DNA of 64,000 nucleotides from F23-D06 sp947167635. GTDB lineage: Bacteria > Bacteroidota > Bacteroidia > Bacteroidales > WCHB1-69. The notes under the pieces were generated by a model, which had not been told where the DNA came from, did no database searches, and saw only the letters and a list, made by a program, of their open reading frames with translations. The stretch spans positions 1 to 64,000 of the forward strand of contig CAMVIT010000005.1 of the NCBI GenBank assembly GCA_947167635.1, given 5' to 3'. Positions 25,490-35,564 of the stretch are shown here, one piece after another. Position numbers and translations under genes: made by a program. How positions within the stretch are numbered: position 1 is the first letter of the stretch; each line of letters starts with the position of its first letter.

Positions 25490-25601
25490 ATCCACTTTTT
25501 GCAGTATCCAATTTGTATGACAAAAATGAAAGCATGGCCGATCTGAAATAAGCCTAATTTTCCTCAAGTTAGGGCATTTGCCTTTTGGCAACCTTACTAT
25601 T

Positions 25602-25844
25602 ATGGTGGCAGGTGTTACAGGATTAGTGTTTGTGCTGTTGACGGGGCGCCATCTGGTGCGGATAGCCCCGAATGAACGGTCGGTTATCCGAGTTGCCGAG
25701 GTGGGGTGCCTGTTTCTTGTTATCTGTATGGAGCTCAGTTTGTTTCATTTTCCTTTCAATAAGATTTTTGGCATAGTCGGTTTCTCGCTCTTGGCCGTTG
25801 CCATCCTCGTTTGCTTGCTGAAATCGCAGCGGGGGAGATTCTGA
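25602..25844 (+). CDS. Small predicted membrane protein
   Basis: About 80 residues from the ATG at 25602 (an upstream in-frame ATG is at 25578). Three hydrophobic segments alternate with short basic loops: VAGVTGLVFVLLTG, VGCLFLVICMELSLFHF and IFGIVGFSLLAVAILVCLL. No family is recognised and no promoter or ribosome site is evident. It could be a genuine small membrane protein or a chance hydrophobic frame. Confidence 0.4.
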   Translation: MVAGVTGLVFVLLTGRHLVRIAPNERSVIRVAEVGCLFLVICMELSLFHFPFNKIFGIVGFSLLAVAILVCLLKSQRGRF

Positions 25845-25907
25845 AGAAATACGCGAATGATATGAAATAAAATATTACTTTGTAATACAAGGTACTAAAA
25901 ATTATTA

Positions 25908-25915
25908 TATCTTTG
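25908..25915 (+). promoter_or_regulatory. Promoter -7 element (TATCTTTG)
   Basis: TATCTTTG followed by CCGCG, 51 bases before the lipoprotein start at 25967. Confidence 0.5.
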
Positions 25916-25966
25916 CCGCGTCATTGGATGACAACAATAAAGATGTCAAAATTAAAAAGTACAAGA

Positions 25967-26350
25967 ATGAAAAAACATGCATTAATTATGGGATTTGCGG
26001 TAGTGGTGATTGCTGTACTGCTTTGCGCCTGCAACTCCTACAGCGCGAGGACCCTGCGCCAGACGAATTCCAACAACAAGTGGAGCAGCGAGTTCAGACA
26101 GATCAACGGCACTCTGAACGGCACCTTCAAGGCAAAGCAGGATGCGCCGGATCTGGTCATCACCAATCGACTTGAGGAGGGCAGTGCAACGATTTCCGTA
26201 CTATCGCACGGAGAGGTGATTGTTCCTAAAAGGGCGATGGCGACGGGCGAGGAGACCATCCACAGTCTGCCGGTGAAGAAAGGCGACAAGGTCAGAGTGC
26301 GAGTGGCTCTCACTGACGCGAAGGGCAGCTACTCGGTAGTGATGCCATAG
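25967..26350 (+). CDS. Small hypothetical lipoprotein
   Basis: A 127-residue protein from the ATG at 25967 (MKKHALIMGFAVVVIAVLLCAC) with lipobox LCAC. The mature part is a small beta-rich domain (LNGTFKAKQDAPDLVI, VKKGDKVRVRVALT) reminiscent of a single immunoglobulin-like sandwich. No family recognised. An in-frame ATG at 25913 lies on the promoter element, so the internal start is preferred. Single-gene unit facing the convergent thiH. Confidence 0.65.
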   Translation: MKKHALIMGFAVVVIAVLLCACNSYSARTLRQTNSNNKWSSEFRQINGTLNGTFKAKQDAPDLVITNRLEEGSATISVLSHGEVIVPKRAMATGEETIHSLPVKKGDKVRVRVALTDAKGSYSVVMP

Positions 26351-26454
26351 ATGGCGAATGGGGCCGACGAAAGGTGAACAGTATGGCCGTCACCACACTG
26401 GGAGCAAATAACCGCTACACACTCAAACGCGCCCAAGAGCAAGCCTGCAGATAT

Positions 26455-27582
26455 CTATTTTCCTATCAAGTCGAACGACGCATCCCAATCTTTCCACACC
26501 GGTTCCACCCCCATTTTCCTCAGGGCGGCTTCCACATCCGCGGCGGCACGCTCGTCGGTGACGTGGAACTGCTCCAACTGCTGGGGATAGCTGTAATAAC
26601 CGCCAGGGTCGGTCTTGCTTCCGGCACTCATCGTGGTAACCCCGAGACCCGCCATATTGTCGCGGATATAGGCTGGCTCGCGGGTGGAGAAGGAGATGTC
26701 CACGTCGTGGTCGAAGATGCGCATCGCGAAGGTCAGTTGCGCCAACTCTTTGTCGGTCATCACCACATTGGGTTGGAAACCGCCGTTCTCGGAGGGGCAC
26801 ATCCTCGGGAAGTTGACGCTGTATTTGGTGCGCCAGTAGTGTTTCTGGAGATAGCGCAGATGATAGGCCAGCATCGTGAGGTCGGTGCGCCATTCCTTTT
26901 CGAGGCCGATAAGCACGCCCATCCCGATGGAATGGACACCCGCCTGGCCCATCCGGTCGAAGCCGTTCACGCGCCACTCAAAGTCAGCTTTCATTCCACG
27001 CGGATGGTAGATGTTGTAATTGGCCTTGTGGTAAGTTTCCTGGAAACAGATCACACCGTTCAGTCCGTGCTCGGTCAACGCCTTGTACTCCTCGGCCTTG
27101 AGCGGCATCACTTCAATTTTGAGGTTGCTGAAATAAGGCTTGGCGAGGTCAAGGGCCTTGGCGATGTAGTCCACGCCGGCCTTGGCAGGGTTCTCGCCCG
27201 TCACCAGCAGCAGGTTCTCAAACGGTCCCAGCTTCTTGATGGCCTTGTACTCGTTCTCCATCTCCTCAAACGTGAGGATGGTACGCTTCATCGGGTTGCT
27301 GACGTGGAAACCGCAATAGACGCAGGAGTTGGTGCAGGAGTTGGTGAGGTAGAGCGGTATGAACAAGGAGATGGTTTTGCCAAAACGCTCCTCGGTATAT
27401 TTCTTGCTCAGGCGGGCCATCGGCTCCAGGAAGGGCGCGGCCGCCGGGGAAATGAGGGCCATAAAGTCATCCACGTCGCAATGCTCCTTGCCCAACGCAC
27501 GCATCACATCGTACTCCGTCTTGGCGAGGATGGCCTCCGAGGTCTGTTCCCAAGATATTTGTTCTAATTCTTCGGAAAACAT
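26455..27582 (-). CDS. thiH: 2-iminoacetate synthase ThiH
   Basis: A 375-residue radical-SAM enzyme that cleaves tyrosine to give dehydroglycine for the thiazole ring in anaerobes. The iron-sulfur motif CTNSCVYC (CX3CX2C) sits near residues 83-90, followed by LTFEEMENEYKAI and LLVTGENP. The C-terminal domain has SVNFPRMCPSENG and the SAGSKTDPGGY segment. Last gene of the thiS-thiE-thiG-thiC-thiH operon, 5 bases after thiC. It needs ThiS thiocarboxylate and ThiG. Confidence 0.95.
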   Translation of the reverse strand: MFSEELEQISWEQTSEAILAKTEYDVMRALGKEHCDVDDFMALISPAAAPFLEPMARLSKKYTEERFGKTISLFIPLYLTNSCTNSCVYCGFHVSNPMKRTILTFEEMENEYKAIKKLGPFENLLLVTGENPAKAGVDYIAKALDLAKPYFSNLKIEVMPLKAEEYKALTEHGLNGVICFQETYHKANYNIYHPRGMKADFEWRVNGFDRMGQAGVHSIGMGVLIGLEKEWRTDLTMLAYHLRYLQKHYWRTKYSVNFPRMCPSENGGFQPNVVMTDKELAQLTFAMRIFDHDVDISFSTREPAYIRDNMAGLGVTTMSAGSKTDPGGYYSYPQQLEQFHVTDERAAADVEAALRKMGVEPVWKDWDASFDLIGK

Positions 27583-27587
27583 AGGGG

Positions 27588-29279
27588 TTATTTTTTGGAT
27601 TTCACGTTTTTCAAGTCACGGCTGAGTTTCATCGCGCAGAAGTTGGGTCCGCACATCGTGCAATATTCGCCGTCGGTGTGGCGTCCCTGCTGGAAATACT
27701 CGAGGGCGCGGTCGGGGTCGAGACCGAGGTGGAACTGGTCGCGCCAGCGGAACTCGTAACGGGCCTTGCTGAGGGCGTTGTCGCGGATCTGGGCACCAGG
27801 GTGTCCCTTGGCGAGGTCGGCGGCGTGGGCGGCAATTTTGTAGGTGATGACGCCAGTACGCACATCCTCCTTGTTGGGCAAACCAAGGTGCTCCTTGGGG
27901 GTCACGTAGCAAAGCATCGCCGTGCCGAGCCATCCGATCTGGGTGGCCCCGATGGCGCTGGTGATGTGGTCGTAGCCGGGCGCGATGTCGGTGACCAACG
28001 GTCCGAGCGTGTAGAACGGAGCGTTGTGGCAGGCCTGGATCTGGCGCTCCATATTCTCCTTGATCTTGTGCAAGGGCACGTGTCCGGGACCCTCGATGAA
28101 TGCCTGCACGTTCTTGTTCCAGGCGCGGGTGACGAGTTCCCCAAGCGTGTCAAGTTCGGCGAACTGGGCCTCGTCGTTGGCGTCGGCGATGCAGCCGGGT
28201 CGCAGACCGTCGCCGAGGGAGATGGCCACATCGTATTGCGCGAGGATGTCGCAGATGTCGTCAAAATGCTCGTAGATAAAGCTCTCCTGATCGTGGATGA
28301 GGCACCATTTACTGACGATGCTGCCGCCGCGGCTCACGATGCCACAGAGACGCTTGTCGGCCAGATGCACATTTTTGAGGCGCACGCCAGCGTGAATGGT
28401 GAAGTAGTCCACACCCTGCTCACACTGTTCGATGAGGGTGTCCTTGAAGATTTCCCACGTCAGGTCGCCCACCTCGCCGTTCACCTTCTCAAGGGCCTGA
28501 TAGATAGGCACGGTGCCGACGGGCACAGGGCAGTTGCGGATGATCCACTCGCGGGTCTCGTGGATGTTGGCGCCCGTGGAGAGGTCCATCAGGGTGTCGC
28601 CGCCCCATTTGCAGCTCCACACGGCCTTGTCAACCTCCTCCTCAATGGTGGAGGTGGTGGCGGAGTTGCCGATGTTGGTGTTGATTTTCACGAGGAAGTT
28701 GCGCCCGATGATCATCGGCTCGCTCTCCGGGTGGTTGATGTTGGCAGGCAGCACGGCGCGTCCGGCGGCAATCTCGTCGCGCACAAACTCAGGTGTGATG
28801 TGCGTGTCGATACCCAACTCCGCGCAGTTCATATTCTCGCGGATGGCCACATACTCCATTTCCGGGGTGACGATGCCGGCCTTGGCGTAGGCCATTTGGG
28901 TAATCTGCTTGCCGGCCTTGGCGCGATACGGCAGGGCGATGTGCTCGAAACGCAGGTTGTCGAGACTATGGTCGTCGCGGCGCATACGGCCGTACTCACT
29001 GCTGATTTCGGGCAACTGCTCCACATTGCCGCGCTCCAGTATCCAGGGCTCGCGCATACGGGCCAATCCCTTCTTGAGGTCAATGGTGATGTTGGGGTCG
29101 CTGAACGGACCGCTGGTGTCGTAAATCAAGACTGGGTCGTTGGGGGTGGTCACCTTCTCCCCGTCCACGATGTTGACCGTCGGGGTGAGGTTCACCTTCT
29201 GCATTCCCACCTTGATGAACGGGAACTTTTTTCCTTGTATATAGTGTTTTTCGCGCTTGGCGTAATAGGTGTCTTCCAT
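27588..29279 (-). CDS. thiC: Phosphomethylpyrimidine synthase ThiC
   Basis: A 563-residue radical-SAM enzyme that converts AIR to HMP-P, the pyrimidine part of thiamine. Landmarks: YDTSGPFSDP in the N-terminal part, MNCAELGIDTHITPEFVR, STGANIHETREWI, EGPGHVPLHKIKENM, and the C-terminal cluster motif CTMCGPNFCAMK (CX2CX4C). Length is typical. It sits between thiG and thiH in the TPP-controlled operon. Confidence 0.96.
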   Translation of the reverse strand: MEDTYYAKREKHYIQGKKFPFIKVGMQKVNLTPTVNIVDGEKVTTPNDPVLIYDTSGPFSDPNITIDLKKGLARMREPWILERGNVEQLPEISSEYGRMRRDDHSLDNLRFEHIALPYRAKAGKQITQMAYAKAGIVTPEMEYVAIRENMNCAELGIDTHITPEFVRDEIAAGRAVLPANINHPESEPMIIGRNFLVKINTNIGNSATTSTIEEEVDKAVWSCKWGGDTLMDLSTGANIHETREWIIRNCPVPVGTVPIYQALEKVNGEVGDLTWEIFKDTLIEQCEQGVDYFTIHAGVRLKNVHLADKRLCGIVSRGGSIVSKWCLIHDQESFIYEHFDDICDILAQYDVAISLGDGLRPGCIADANDEAQFAELDTLGELVTRAWNKNVQAFIEGPGHVPLHKIKENMERQIQACHNAPFYTLGPLVTDIAPGYDHITSAIGATQIGWLGTAMLCYVTPKEHLGLPNKEDVRTGVITYKIAAHAADLAKGHPGAQIRDNALSKARYEFRWRDQFHLGLDPDRALEYFQQGRHTDGEYCTMCGPNFCAMKLSRDLKNVKSKK

Positions 29280-29356
29280 ACTGAATTATTAAGTTGTTAA
29301 ATTATTAAACTATTAATTATTAAGATGTTGAGATTAATTGTGGGTGATGGGGGTGT

Positions 29357-30130
29357 TTATGACAGGAAGGCGGTGAGGGGTGAGCTGGCCTCAGCCTCGA
29401 AGGTGTTGCTCACGGCACCCAGTCCGGCTTCGTATGCGCGGCGACCGGCGATGACGGCCTCCTTGAAGGCGACGGCCATTTCCAGAGGGTTGCCGGCCAC
29501 GGCGATGGCCGTGTTCACCAAGCAGGCGTCCGCGCCCATCTCCATCGCTTCGGCGGCGTGGCTCGGGGCCCCGATGCCGGCATCCACCACCACCGGGATG
29601 GTGGCCTGCTCAATGATGATGCGCAGGAAATCGCGGGTTTGCAAGCCCTTGTTGGTGCCGATGGGGGCACCAAGGGGCATCACTGTAGCGGCACCCGCCT
29701 CCTCCAGATGCTTGCAGAGGGTGGGGTCGGCCTGACAATAGGGCAGCACCACAAAGCCCATCTTCACCAGCTGCTCGGTGGCTTTCAAAGTCTCCACAGA
29801 GTCGGGCAGCAGATAGCGGGGGTCGGGGTGTATTTCCAGTTTGAGCCAGTTGGTGCCGAAAGCCTCGCGCGCCATTTGGGCGGCAAAGACCGCCTCCTCG
29901 GCATCGCGCACGCCCGACGTGTTGGGCAGCAGCTGGATGTGGGGGTGGACAATGTGCTTGAGCATATCATCCTCCTGATCGGCCAGTTCGATGCGTTTCA
30001 TCGCCACCGTCACCATCTCGGTGCCGGAAGCCAGGATGGATTGTTCCATCACTTCGTTGGATTTGAATTTGCCCGTGCCCAGAAAAAGGCGGGATTCAAA
30101 TTCGCGTCCTGCAATAATCAGTTTTTTCAT
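29357..30130 (-). CDS. thiG: Thiazole synthase ThiG
   Basis: A 257-residue TIM-barrel enzyme that assembles the thiazole phosphate from DXP, dehydroglycine and ThiS-thiocarboxylate. The start MKKLIIAGREFESRLFLGTGKF is typical. TVAMKRIEL carries the Schiff-base Lys region, and VMPLGAPIGTNKGLQT, PVVVDAGIGAPSHAAEAMEMGAD and VNTAIAVAGNP follow. Operon position after thiE and before thiC. Confidence 0.96.
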   Translation of the reverse strand: MKKLIIAGREFESRLFLGTGKFKSNEVMEQSILASGTEMVTVAMKRIELADQEDDMLKHIVHPHIQLLPNTSGVRDAEEAVFAAQMAREAFGTNWLKLEIHPDPRYLLPDSVETLKATEQLVKMGFVVLPYCQADPTLCKHLEEAGAATVMPLGAPIGTNKGLQTRDFLRIIIEQATIPVVVDAGIGAPSHAAEAMEMGADACLVNTAIAVAGNPLEMAVAFKEAVIAGRRAYEAGLGAVSNTFEAEASSPLTAFLS

Positions 30131-30172
30131 ATTCGTAGTTTTTTAATCTTTCTTTCAATAAAAACATAACAT

Positions 30173-30802
30173 TTACCTCATCGCCGACACCACCTGCTCC
30201 ATCATCGCCACAGGGTCGGGGGCGTGGAGCATCATACCGGAGAGGGCAATGCCCGTGATGCCGGTGCCCAATATCTCGGGAATGTCGGATAAAGTGATGC
30301 CGCCGATGGCCACAATGGGCAAATCAATGCCATTCTGCCGCATCTGGCGTGTAATGTCGCGGTAGCCGTCGAGACCAAGCACAGGGCTGAGGTTCTTTTT
30401 GGTTTCGGTGAAGCGGAAGGGACCGCAGCCGATGTAGTCGGCACCTGCCTGATGCAGGTGACGGATGTCGTCGAAGGTGTTGGCGGTGCCGCCGATGATG
30501 AAGTCGGAACCCAGGACGCGGCGCGCTTCATCCACGGGCATATCGTTTTTGCCGAGATGGACCCCGTCGGCACCGATTTTTTTCACCAACTCCACATGGT
30601 CGTCAATGACAAATACAGCGCCATAACGGCGACAGAGTGTCTGTACGGGCAACGCCATCGCCTCCACCTCGTCCAGCGAGGCATCTTTCATCCGCAGCTG
30701 AATCCAGCGGCAACCGCCCTCTAACGCCATCTTGGCACCGTCAAGGTAGCCGTAACGCTCCGTGAAGTGCGTGATAAACTGAAGTTTCACTTGATCATCC
30801 AT
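30173..30802 (-). CDS. thiE: Thiamine-phosphate synthase ThiE
   Basis: A 209-residue TIM-barrel enzyme that couples HMP-PP with thiazole phosphate. WIQLRMKDAS, VFVIDDHVELVKKIGADGVHL (split into its two motifs, the substrate Asp and GVHLGKND), IGGTANTFDDI, DYIGCGPFRFTETKKN and VAIGGI are all present. I chose the ATG at 30802, one base after the thiS stop region, because the alternative at 30835 would run into thiS. This is the canonical ThiE of the window; the second family member at 20540 is diverged. Confidence 0.94.
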   Translation of the reverse strand: MDDQVKLQFITHFTERYGYLDGAKMALEGGCRWIQLRMKDASLDEVEAMALPVQTLCRRYGAVFVIDDHVELVKKIGADGVHLGKNDMPVDEARRVLGSDFIIGGTANTFDDIRHLHQAGADYIGCGPFRFTETKKNLSPVLGLDGYRDITRQMRQNGIDLPIVAIGGITLSDIPEILGTGITGIALSGMMLHAPDPVAMMEQVVSAMR

Positions 30803-30803
30803 A

Positions 30804-31001
30804 TTAACCTCCGCAAACGGCCTTGATGACGACAATGTGAGTGCCCTCGGTCAGAAGAAAGGCATCCCAGTCAGTGCGGGGCACCAGTTTGTTGTCCGCA
30901 GCCACGGCAATGCCTTTGTCGGGAAGGGAGAGTTCTTGGGCCAGCTGTTGGAGAGTTCGGGCCTCTGTGTCGATTTCCTTGTTGTTGAAAAACAGTTTCA
31001 T
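30804..31001 (-). CDS. thiS: Sulfur carrier protein ThiS
   Basis: A 65-residue ubiquitin-like carrier that delivers sulfur for thiazole synthesis. It starts MKLFFNNKEID (31001; an ATG just before it at 31004 is also possible), contains the core TLQQLAQELSL and IAVAADNKLVPR, and ends with the diagnostic Gly-Gly (KAVCGG). The C-terminal Gly must be adenylated by a ThiF-type enzyme; the only candidate here is the one at 21151. First gene of the thi operon, 60 to 130 bases after the riboswitch. Confidence 0.94.
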   Translation of the reverse strand: MKLFFNNKEIDTEARTLQQLAQELSLPDKGIAVAADNKLVPRTDWDAFLLTEGTHIVVIKAVCGG

Positions 31002-31065
31002 CATCTTTGTTTTTAAATGTGCAAAGAGTGCCAACAAGTTACTGAATATCAGCAGAAGATCCAAC

Positions 31066-31132
31066 ATCCCTACGGCAGTACTAACTGCATCAGGTTCAAC
31101 GGGTCTAATCTCAGCCCATGCGGGCACCCCTT
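31066..31132 (-). promoter_or_regulatory. TPP riboswitch (THI element)
   Basis: On the minus strand the leader of thiS reads GGGGTGCCC, GGCTGAGA, ACCCGTTGAACCTGATGCAG, TTAGTACTGCCG and TAGGGA, in the order and spacing of the thi-box. The CTGAGA and the ACCC-GAACCTGA blocks form the pyrimidine and pyrophosphate sensor arms. Thiamine pyrophosphate binding should lower expression of thiSEGCH. No separate U-tract terminator is obvious, so control may act on translation of thiS. Confidence 0.93.
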
Positions 31133-31145
31133 TCAAATCGGCGGC

Positions 31146-31153
31146 AAAGATAA
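31146..31153 (-). promoter_or_regulatory. Promoter -7 element of the thi operon (TATCTTTG)
   Basis: The minus strand reads TATCTTTG then CCGCCG, a few bases before the TPP riboswitch. It is only 13 bases from the divergent promoter on the other strand. Confidence 0.6.
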
Positions 31154-31166
31154 GATTTTTTTGTGT

Positions 31167-31174
31167 AATTTTGC
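31167..31174 (+). promoter_or_regulatory. Promoter -7 element (TAATTTTG), divergent from thi
   Basis: TAATTTTG followed by CCGCC, 23 bases before the gene at 31198. It faces away from the thi promoter with a 13-base spacer, so the two polymerase sites overlap. Confidence 0.55.
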
Positions 31175-31197
31175 CGCCTTAAAAAAATGTACGGAAC

Positions 31198-31827
31198 ATG
31201 TACCTGGACGAAGAGCTTTTTATAGACTTTTTGGATGTCAAAGAGATTCTTTGGACAGGCATCAATTTTGCCAAGGCCCATTTCACCCGAAAGGGTTTTG
31301 ATTTCACCCAAGAGGTCTTGCAGCGTTATTTTCAGGAATGGAATACATTGATTATCAATGATCAGAAGAAGTACGATATTCGTATGAGCTTCCGTAAGCC
31401 CATGATGGCCTACAATCTTGCATTGGTAACCAAAACCAACAAGGGATTGAAAGCGTCGCACATGATCAAACACTATATCGACATCAAGGATGTGTTGTCC
31501 GATGATCAGGTGTGTGAATACATGGCCACGCTTGATTTGCCTGACACACATCGTTATGCGCTGATGTTCCTGGTGGAGTCCTTCGACGATGCCACCAAAA
31601 TGGCATCCGTATGGGTGGTAATCGCGAGGACTGCAGATGGAAAGGTGGCGCTGTGCGAAAAATTCCTCAAGACACCGGGAGGGCTCGGTACTCGAAACTA
31701 TTGGGCCCGTGCATTTTACAACCTGTTGTACGACATTAAGACATACGCTTTCCTGCGGTGGGAGAACATGGTGCAGCGCCAGGCTGAGAAACCCGCCTCG
31801 GAAGAGCATTTTTTTAACCAATTATAA
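31198..31827 (+). CDS. Conserved hypothetical protein
   Basis: A 209-residue soluble protein with no signal peptide or membrane segment. It begins MYLDEELFIDFLDVKEILWTG and contains mixed helices and strands (YDIRMSFRKPMMAYNLALV, ASVWVVIARTADGKVALCEKF). No motif allows assignment. It is 6 bases upstream of the phosphohexomutase gene and probably shares its promoter at 31167, so a link to sugar-phosphate metabolism or to metH downstream is possible but unproven. Confidence 0.7.
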   Translation: MYLDEELFIDFLDVKEILWTGINFAKAHFTRKGFDFTQEVLQRYFQEWNTLIINDQKKYDIRMSFRKPMMAYNLALVTKTNKGLKASHMIKHYIDIKDVLSDDQVCEYMATLDLPDTHRYALMFLVESFDDATKMASVWVVIARTADGKVALCEKFLKTPGGLGTRNYWARAFYNLLYDIKTYAFLRWENMVQRQAEKPASEEHFFNQL

Positions 31828-31833
31828 CAAAAT

Positions 31834-33180
31834 ATGGGAGCATTTAAAGCATACGATTTCCGTGGTGCATTCGGAAAAGATTTTGACACAGACACCGTCT
31901 ATAAATTCGGTTTCTTCCTGCCTGCTCTTTTGAAAGCCGACAAGGTTTTGGTGGTACGCGATATGCGTGTTTCCACACCCCAGATGTTTGAGGCCCTCTC
32001 TGCCGGTATCACTGATGCGGGTGCCGATGTTTATGATATGGGCTTGACCACCACCCCGATGGTGTATTATTTCACTGCGCGGCATGGCTTCGACGCATCA
32101 GTGATGATTACAGCGTCGCACAATCCTAAAGATCACAATGGATTGAAAGTTTCTCGCACCAACGCCCTGCCTGTCGGTTATGACACGGGTTTGGGCGAAC
32201 TGGAACGCTGCATCCGGGAGGAAAAAGTGGTGCCTGCTGCGAAAAAGGGCCGTATTATCGCCCATGATGTGAAAGCGGAATACCTCGAATTCCAGATGCG
32301 CTACCACAGTGATCTCTCCAACTTACGCATCGTGATGGATTGCAGCCATGGCATGGCCTCCATACTTGTGAAGGATATTTTCGGCACCGCGCCAACCTAT
32401 CTCTTCGATGCCCTTGACGGCACTTTCCCTAACCATGACGCCAATCCGTTGGAACCCAAGAATGTAGTCGCTCTCCAAGAGAAGGTGCGCGAAACCAAGG
32501 CTGACATCGGAGTCATTTTCGATGGCGATGCCGATCGCGTCATGTTTGTAGATGAGAAGGGCGATTTCATCCCGCCCGACCTGATGATTGCCCTGTTGGG
32601 ACACTATTTTATCGAGGAGAAACACTATCCCGGCAAGGTTTTGCAAGACATCAGAACCTCCAAATCCGTGGCAGAATATATCGAGAAGATGGGCGGCGAG
32701 ATGGAGATCTGGCGTGTGGGACGCGCCTATGCAGCCCTCAAGCTCCGTGAAATCGACGGGGCCTTCGGCGGCGAGTTTGCTGGGCACTATTATTTCCGCG
32801 ACTTCTTTTATTCAGACTCCGCCATGATTGCTTCGCAAGTGCTGCTCCACGTCTTCAGCCAAATGAAGGAGAAGGGCTTGACGGTGTCGCAGGTGATCGG
32901 AAACGTCAAGCAATACGCCAACTCGGGCGAAATCAACTTTACCATCCAGAAAAAGAGGGAAGCCATGGATGCTGTGAAGGAGTTCTTCTGCAGCCAAGAG
33001 ACACCCGTCCGCTTCATGGATTTCGACGGCTATCGCGTGGAGTTCCAAGATTGGTGGTTCAATATCCGCCCTTCGAACACGGAACCTTACCTGCGTCTGC
33101 TGCTGGAGGCCCGCACACAAGAGATGCTGGACGAAAAATTATCGACCATCAGGACTATTTTACAAGATTATCAAGAATAA
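31834..33180 (+). CDS. Phosphomannomutase/phosphoglucomutase
   Basis: A 448-residue alpha-D-phosphohexomutase interconverting hexose 1- and 6-phosphates for polysaccharide and nucleotide-sugar synthesis. The four domain loops are visible: phosphoserine loop TASHNPKDHNG (Ser95), metal loop FDGDADRVMF (residues 230-235), sugar loop GEFAGHYYFRDFFY and phosphate loop RPSNTEPYLRL. The sugar loop GEFAGH fits ManB-type PMM/PGM. Whether it prefers mannose or glucose cannot be decided. It precedes metH by 15 bases. Confidence 0.92.
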   Translation: MGAFKAYDFRGAFGKDFDTDTVYKFGFFLPALLKADKVLVVRDMRVSTPQMFEALSAGITDAGADVYDMGLTTTPMVYYFTARHGFDASVMITASHNPKDHNGLKVSRTNALPVGYDTGLGELERCIREEKVVPAAKKGRIIAHDVKAEYLEFQMRYHSDLSNLRIVMDCSHGMASILVKDIFGTAPTYLFDALDGTFPNHDANPLEPKNVVALQEKVRETKADIGVIFDGDADRVMFVDEKGDFIPPDLMIALLGHYFIEEKHYPGKVLQDIRTSKSVAEYIEKMGGEMEIWRVGRAYAALKLREIDGAFGGEFAGHYYFRDFFYSDSAMIASQVLLHVFSQMKEKGLTVSQVIGNVKQYANSGEINFTIQKKREAMDAVKEFFCSQETPVRFMDFDGYRVEFQDWWFNIRPSNTEPYLRLLLEARTQEMLDEKLSTIRTILQDYQE

Positions 33181-33195
33181 GAAACATAACGGACA

Positions 33196-35532
<2,337 letters not shown>

Positions 35533-35564
35533 GACCGGAGTCTGCTTTGGCTATGACAAGCCAT

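Noticed and set aside
26374..27567. A 397-codon plus-strand frame opposite thiH
   Set aside because: It is the antisense shadow of a clearly recognisable ThiH with intact radical-SAM motifs; its own translation is rich in Val, Gly, His and Arg with no family features.
27678..29300. A 540-codon plus-strand frame opposite thiC
   Set aside because: Shadow of ThiC; long only because of codon bias in the real gene.
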